A stretch of 64,000 nt of DNA from Xenophilus arseniciresistens (GTDB lineage Bacteria > Pseudomonadota > Gammaproteobacteria > Burkholderiales > Burkholderiaceae_C), in contig NZ_JAQIPB010000003.1 of NCBI RefSeq assembly GCF_028023875.1, forward strand, positions 558,001 to 622,000. The letters run 5' to 3'. A program made the translations under genes and the position numbers. The notes under the pieces were generated by a model. That model was not told the DNA's origin, did no database searches, and saw only the letters and a list, made by a program, of their open reading frames with translations. The stretch's first letter is position 1, and the number at the start of each line of letters is the position of its first letter. Below are positions 60,241 to 64,000 of this stretch, piece after piece.

Positions 60241-61341
60241 ATGAATCTGCTCGAACGCGAACTGCACTATCCGCTGGGCGACCGGCTGCCCGGCGTGGGC
60301 GAGACCATCGAGGTGGCGCCCGGCGTGCGCTGGATCCGCATGGCCCTGCCCTTCGCGCTGGACCACATCAACCTGTGGCTGCTGCGCGACCGCATCGACG
60401 GGCGCGAAGGCTGGACCGTGGTGGACTGCTGCATCTCGCGCGACGAATCCCGGGCGCAGTGGGAGCGCATTTTCGCCACCCAGCTGCAGGGCCTGCCCAT
60501 CCTGCGCGTGATCGTCACGCACATGCACCCCGACCACATCGGCCTGGCGGACTGGATCTGCACGAAATGGGACGCGCCGATGTGGATCAGCGCGACGGAC
60601 TACCACGTGGCGCGCGTGCTGGTGCAGGCCGGTGATTCGCTGGCCGGCGGCGCGGCGGCGGCCGGGTTCTTTGCCGCCCACGGCCTGCCCGAAGGCGAGA
60701 TGCTCAGCACCATCCGCCAGCGCACCAGCTACTTCAACACCCTGGTGCCCTCGGTGCCCGAGCGCTTCGTGCGCATGATGGACGGCGACACAGTGCGCAT
60801 CGGCGGGCGCAGCTGGCGCTGCATCAGCGGCTACGGCCATGCGCCCGAGCACATCTCGCTGTTCTGCGACGACCTGGGCTGGACGCTGGGCGAGCGCAGC
60901 GGCCACAGCGTGCTGCTGGGCGGCGACATGATGCTGCCGCGCATCTCCACCAACGTGAGCGTGCACGCGGGCGAGCCCGAGGCCAATTCGCTGCAGCTCT
61001 TCCTCGACAGCATTCAGAAGTTCCTGTCGCTGCCCGAAGACACGCTGGGCCTGCCCGCGCACGGCAAGCCCTTCCTGGGCATCCACCGCCGCGTGGGCCA
61101 GCTGCAGGAGCACCACCAGGAGCGGCTGGCCGAGCTGCTGGCCGCCTGCGCCGGACGGCCGATGAGCGCGGCCGACGGCCTGCCCATCCTCTTCAAGCGC
61201 GCGCTGGACGTGCACCAGATGACCTTTGCCATGGGCGAGACCGTGGCGCACCTGCACTACCTCTGGTATGCCGGGCAGGTGCAGCGCCAGCGCGACGCCC
61301 AGGGCGTGTGGCGCTTCAGCGCCCAAGCCTCGCGGGCATGA
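60241..61341 (+). CDS. Metallo-beta-lactamase-fold hydrolase
   Basis: Zinc hydrolase of 366 residues. The metal motif 'THMHPDHIGLAD' gives HxHxDH near residue 100; 'GYGHAPEHISLF' (about 201) and 'GLPAHGKPF' (about 275) supply further His ligands, and 'LLGGDMML' the bridging Asp. An extra C-terminal helical domain of about 80 residues is typical of the MBL-fold group linked to acyl-CoA catabolic operons, some of which act on thioesters. Likely controlled by the LiuR-type regulator across the palindrome. Its stop overlaps the start of the next gene by four bases. Confidence 0.87.
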   Translation: MNLLERELHYPLGDRLPGVGETIEVAPGVRWIRMALPFALDHINLWLLRDRIDGREGWTVVDCCISRDESRAQWERIFATQLQGLPILRVIVTHMHPDHIGLADWICTKWDAPMWISATDYHVARVLVQAGDSLAGGAAAAGFFAAHGLPEGEMLSTIRQRTSYFNTLVPSVPERFVRMMDGDTVRIGGRSWRCISGYGHAPEHISLFCDDLGWTLGERSGHSVLLGGDMMLPRISTNVSVHAGEPEANSLQLFLDSIQKFLSLPEDTLGLPAHGKPFLGIHRRVGQLQEHHQERLAELLAACAGRPMSAADGLPILFKRALDVHQMTFAMGETVAHLHYLWYAGQVQRQRDAQGVWRFSAQASRA

Positions 61342-62675
61342 CGCAGGCCACGCTGGCCGCCTTGCGCGCCGGCGAGCTGCGCGGCGCCACGCAGCTCAAG
61401 CTGGCCTGCGACCTGCAGGCCTTCCCGCCCGAGATCTTCACGCTGGCCGACAGCCTGGAGGTGCTGGACCTCTCGGGCAACGCCCTGCACGCGCTGCCTG
61501 AAGACCTGCACCGGCTGCGCCGCCTGCGCGTGCTCTTCGCCTCGGGCAATGCCTTCACCGAACTGCCGCGCGCGCTGGGCTGCTGCGACAACCTGGAGAT
61601 GGTGGGCTTCAAGGGCAGCCGCATCGCCGAAGTGCCGGCGGCCTCGCTGCCGCCGCGCCTGCGCTGGCTGATCCTGACCGACAACGCCATCGAGACCCTG
61701 CCCGAGGCGCTGGGCGAATGCCCGCGGCTGCAGAAGCTGATGCTGGCGGGCAACCGGCTGCGCGCCCTGCCCGATGCGCTGGCGCGCTGCACCGCGCTGG
61801 AGCTGGTGCGGCTGGCCGCCAACCGTTTCGAGGCACTGCCGCCCTGGCTGCTGCAACTGCCGCACCTGGCATGGCTGGCGATGGCGGGCAACCCGCTCAC
61901 GGCGGCGCGCGAAGCACAGGTGCGCGACGACGGCAGCGCCGTGCCGGCCATCGCCTGGACGCAGCTGCAGGTGGGCGAGCTGCTCGGCGAAGGCGCCTCG
62001 GGCTTCATCCATGCCGCGCAATGGCGGCGCGACGATGGCGTGAGCGAAGCCGTCGCGCTCAAGCTCTTCAAGGGCGGCCTCACCAGCGACGGCCGGCCCG
62101 AAAGCGAGATGGCGGCCAGCCTGGTGGCCGGCACGCATGCGGCGCTGATCGGGCTCAAGGGGCGCCTGGTCGGGCATCCCGAAGGCCGCGAGGGCCTGGT
62201 GCTGACGCGCGTGGACGCGCAATGGCGCAACCTTGCCGGCCCGCCCAGTTTTGCGAGCTGCACGCGCGATGTGTACGCGCCCGGCACCGCCTTCGACGCC
62301 GCCACCGTGCAGCGCCTGGCCAGCGATGTGGCCGCCGCCATGGCGCATCTGCATGCCAGGGGCCTGGTGCATGGCGACCTGTACGCACACAACGTGCTGT
62401 GGCGCGCGGCGGTGGAGGATGGCGATGGCGCAGCAGCACCGGCCCGCGCGCTGCTGGGTGACTTCGGCGCCGCGGCCTGCGCGCCGGCGCAGCTGCAGCC
62501 CGCGCTGCAGGCCCTGGACGTGCTGGCCTTCGGCCGCCTGCTGGGCGAGTTGCTGGCGCATTGCACCCAGGCCGATGCGCTGCCCGCGCTGGCGGCCCTG
62601 CGCGAGGACTGCCTGCGGCCCGACCCCGCCGCGCGCCCGCGCTTCGAGGCCATCGCGCGGCGTTGCGATGGCTGA
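61338..62675 (+). CDS. Leucine-rich-repeat protein kinase (LRR-STYK fusion)
   Basis: A 445-residue protein with two parts. Residues about 20-200 hold some seven leucine-rich repeats of the LxxLxLxxNxLxxLP bacterial type ('LEVLDLSGNALHALPEDL', 'LRVLFASGNAFTELP', 'LQKLMLAGNRLRALPDAL'). Residues about 210-440 are a protein-kinase fold: Gly loop 'GEGASGF' (217-223), VAIK-Lys 'ALKLF' (Lys242), catalytic loop 'HGDLYAHN' (Asp347), and 'GDFGAA' (Asp375). Key residues are all present, although HRD reads HGD and no clear APE motif exists. No membrane helix: cytoplasmic. Coupled to the MBL gene by ATGA. Substrate unknown. Confidence 0.85.
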   Translation: MTQATLAALRAGELRGATQLKLACDLQAFPPEIFTLADSLEVLDLSGNALHALPEDLHRLRRLRVLFASGNAFTELPRALGCCDNLEMVGFKGSRIAEVPAASLPPRLRWLILTDNAIETLPEALGECPRLQKLMLAGNRLRALPDALARCTALELVRLAANRFEALPPWLLQLPHLAWLAMAGNPLTAAREAQVRDDGSAVPAIAWTQLQVGELLGEGASGFIHAAQWRRDDGVSEAVALKLFKGGLTSDGRPESEMAASLVAGTHAALIGLKGRLVGHPEGREGLVLTRVDAQWRNLAGPPSFASCTRDVYAPGTAFDAATVQRLASDVAAAMAHLHARGLVHGDLYAHNVLWRAAVEDGDGAAAPARALLGDFGAAACAPAQLQPALQALDVLAFGRLLGELLAHCTQADALPALAALREDCLRPDPAARPRFEAIARRCDG

Positions 62676-62684
62676 AGCCGGCGC

Positions 62685-64000
62685 TCAGGCCGGCATTGGC
62701 GCCAACTGGTAAAGCCAGGTCTCGCTGAGCGTGCGCCGGCCTTCGCGCAGGTACAGGCGCAGGTCCACGGCCTCGGTCTGCCCCTCGGCGGGGATGTAGT
62801 CGAACTGAGCCCGCCAGTGGCCGGCCACGCCGTTGGGCACGGGCTCGGCGAACACATCGCCAAAGCGGCCGCTGGCGGCGCTGAGCACGGGCTCGGGCTT
62901 CACGCCGAAAGGCAGCCTGGCCAGCTCGCCGCCGCTGAACTCCACCATGAACTTGTGCACCCCCTGCGGCCGCGGCGTGCCGGGCTGGCCACCGCGGCCC
63001 ACGCGCGTGGCGCCGCAGCGCGCCAGCAGCGGCACAAAGGGCTCGTCGTCCACCCAGTGCAGGCGATAGCGCAGGCCCAGCTGCTGGCCCCTGCGTGCCG
63101 GCGCGGCCGGCACCCAGCAGGCCACGATGTTGTCGTGGATCTCGTCATCGGTCGGAATCTCGATCAGCTGCACCGAGCCTTCGCCCCAGTCGCCCACGGG
63201 CTCCACCCACAGGCTGGGCCGGCGCTCGTAGTGAACGCCGTCCTGGTAGTGGTTGAAGTCGCGGTCGCGCTGCATCAGCCCAAAGCCCTTGGGGCTGCGG
63301 TCGTTGAACTGCGAGGCGCGCGTGGCCGCGGGGTTGTTCAGCGGGCGCCACAGGCGCTCGCCCCCGCCGGTCCACAGCGCCAGCCCGTCGGAGTCATGCA
63401 CCTCGGGCCGCCAGTCGGCGCCGCGCGCGCCCTGCGTTTCCGAGTACCAGTACATCGAGGTCAGCGGTGCCAGGCCCAGCCGCGCCACGTCGCGCCGCAG
63501 GAACAGCCGCTGCTCCACATCCATGGTCACGGCCTTGTCGCGCTGCATGTGGAAGCGGAAGGCGCCCGTGACGCTGGGCCCGTCGAGCAATGCGTACACC
63601 GTCACGCGGCGGCTGCCCTCGGCCGGCGGCTCGAACCAGAAGTGCGTGAACAGCGGGAACTCCTCCTCGCGCCCGGGCACGGCCACGTCGATGGCGATGC
63701 CGCGCGCCGACAGGCCGTACTGGTTCAGCGCGCCAATGGCGCGGAAGTACGAGGCGCCCAGGAAGGCCACCCAGTCGTGCGTGCGCCAGTCCAGCGCGTC
63801 GGCGGCGCCGCTGCCCTGGCGGCTTTCCTGAAAGCGAAAGCCCGCGAAGCCGGCGCCGTCGGGCAGCTCGCGCGCGGGGCTGTCGGGCGGCATCTGGAAG
63901 TAGTCGGCGTCGTAGAGCAGCTCGCGCGCGTGCCATTGCTTCTGCTGTTGCTGCAGCACATGCATGTGAACCGGCGTGGGGAAGAAGCGGCCCAGGTGGA
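62685..64000 (-). CDS. Periplasmic osmoregulated glucan biosynthesis protein (OpgG/OpgD type, 5' truncated by window)
   Basis: Periplasmic protein that shapes the backbone of osmoregulated periplasmic glucans. The open frame continues to the window edge with 'HLGRFFPTPVHMHVL'-like sequence before the first Met at 63965, so the real start with its signal peptide is outside. Hallmarks are 'AGFAGFRFQESRQ', 'FLGASYFRAIGALNQYGLSARGIAID' (63690-63761), 'FWFEPPAEGS', 'SPKGFGLMQRDRDFNHYQD' and 'YERRPSLWVEPVGDWGEGSVQLIEIP' (63155-63229). OpgG or OpgD cannot be decided here. The C-terminus at 62685 is intact; it is convergent with the kinase gene. Confidence 0.9.
   Translation of the reverse strand, partial: HLGRFFPTPVHMHVLQQQQKQWHARELLYDADYFQMPPDSPARELPDGAGFAGFRFQESRQGSGAADALDWRTHDWVAFLGASYFRAIGALNQYGLSARGIAIDVAVPGREEEFPLFTHFWFEPPAEGSRRVTVYALLDGPSVTGAFRFHMQRDKAVTMDVEQRLFLRRDVARLGLAPLTSMYWYSETQGARGADWRPEVHDSDGLALWTGGGERLWRPLNNPAATRASQFNDRSPKGFGLMQRDRDFNHYQDGVHYERRPSLWVEPVGDWGEGSVQLIEIPTDDEIHDNIVACWVPAAPARRGQQLGLRYRLHWVDDEPFVPLLARCGATRVGRGGQPGTPRPQGVHKFMVEFSGGELARLPFGVKPEPVLSAASGRFGDVFAEPVPNGVAGHWRAQFDYIPAEGQTEAVDLRLYLREGRRTLSETWLYQLAPMPA

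Overview
The window is very GC-rich, densely coded DNA from a betaproteobacterium, most likely a member of the Comamonadaceae (the Acidovorax, Variovorax, Hydrogenophaga type). The points in favour are three tripartite-tricarboxylate (Bug/TctC-type) solute receptors standing alone, a leucine-degradation (liu) cluster, PurT, glucarpidase-type M20 carboxypeptidase, an HU protein with a Lys/Ala tail, and the codon use. This placement is inference from gene content; no rRNA or other marker is present. I saw no tRNA, rRNA, CRISPR array, prophage or insertion sequence. About 58 protein genes are annotated; both end genes are cut by the window (glutathione reductase on the left, a periplasmic glucan biosynthesis protein on the right).

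Layout. 0-10.4 kb: glutathione reductase (3' part), AMP nucleosidase, HU, an unusual papain-like peptidase/alpha-beta hydrolase fusion, a Bug receptor, RhlE helicase, a secreted amidohydrolase and a NodIJ-like ABC exporter. 10.4-21.4 kb: a PA-repeat lipoprotein, an MHYT membrane sensor, PurT, a LysR/MFS divergent pair, a large glycerophosphodiesterase lipoprotein, a GhrA-type reductase, a DUF4349 lipoprotein and a DUF1801 protein. 21.5-32.7 kb: the leucine/isovalerate catabolic cluster on the minus strand (liuA, acyl-CoA synthetase, liuB, vapBC, dinB, liuC, DUF4126, liuD, DUF1697), with an AraC-type regulator divergent from liuA. 32.9-37.3 kb: a phytase-like secreted protein and two tandem, almost identical lipoproteins carrying a metzincin-type zinc site. 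37.3-42.2 kb: a catabolic module of a Bug receptor, an isocitrate-lyase-family lyase and aconitase-family large and small subunits, divergent from an IclR regulator. 42.2-44.8 kb: an MFS exporter and RidA protein divergent from SoxR, with a canonical SoxR box between. 44.8-49.9 kb: thiC with a TPP riboswitch, then eutBC and a HAD phosphatase. 50-53.8 kb: LysR, Bug receptor and FAD oxidoreductase. 53.8-60.1 kb: YchJ, an HNH-like small protein, acyl-CoA dehydrogenase, a flavoprotein, glucarpidase, thiolase, carbonic anhydrase and a LiuR-type MerR regulator. 60.2-64 kb: a metallo-beta-lactamase-fold hydrolase overlapping a leucine-rich-repeat protein kinase, then the glucan biosynthesis protein.

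How the genes fit together. LiuA, LiuB/LiuD and LiuC would take isovaleryl-CoA to HMG-CoA; HMG-CoA lyase is not in the window. The separate acyl-CoA dehydrogenase and thiolase near 55-59 kb can handle acyl-CoA and acetoacetyl-CoA steps. The 37-42 kb module has the enzyme classes of a dehydratase/lyase route for a branched hydroxy-dicarboxylate. The SoxR group is a redox-cycling-drug response unit. The most unusual items are the tandem metzincin-like lipoproteins, the papain/hydrolase fusion, the LRR-kinase behind a perfect 20-bp palindrome, and a toxin-antitoxin pair sitting inside the liu cluster.
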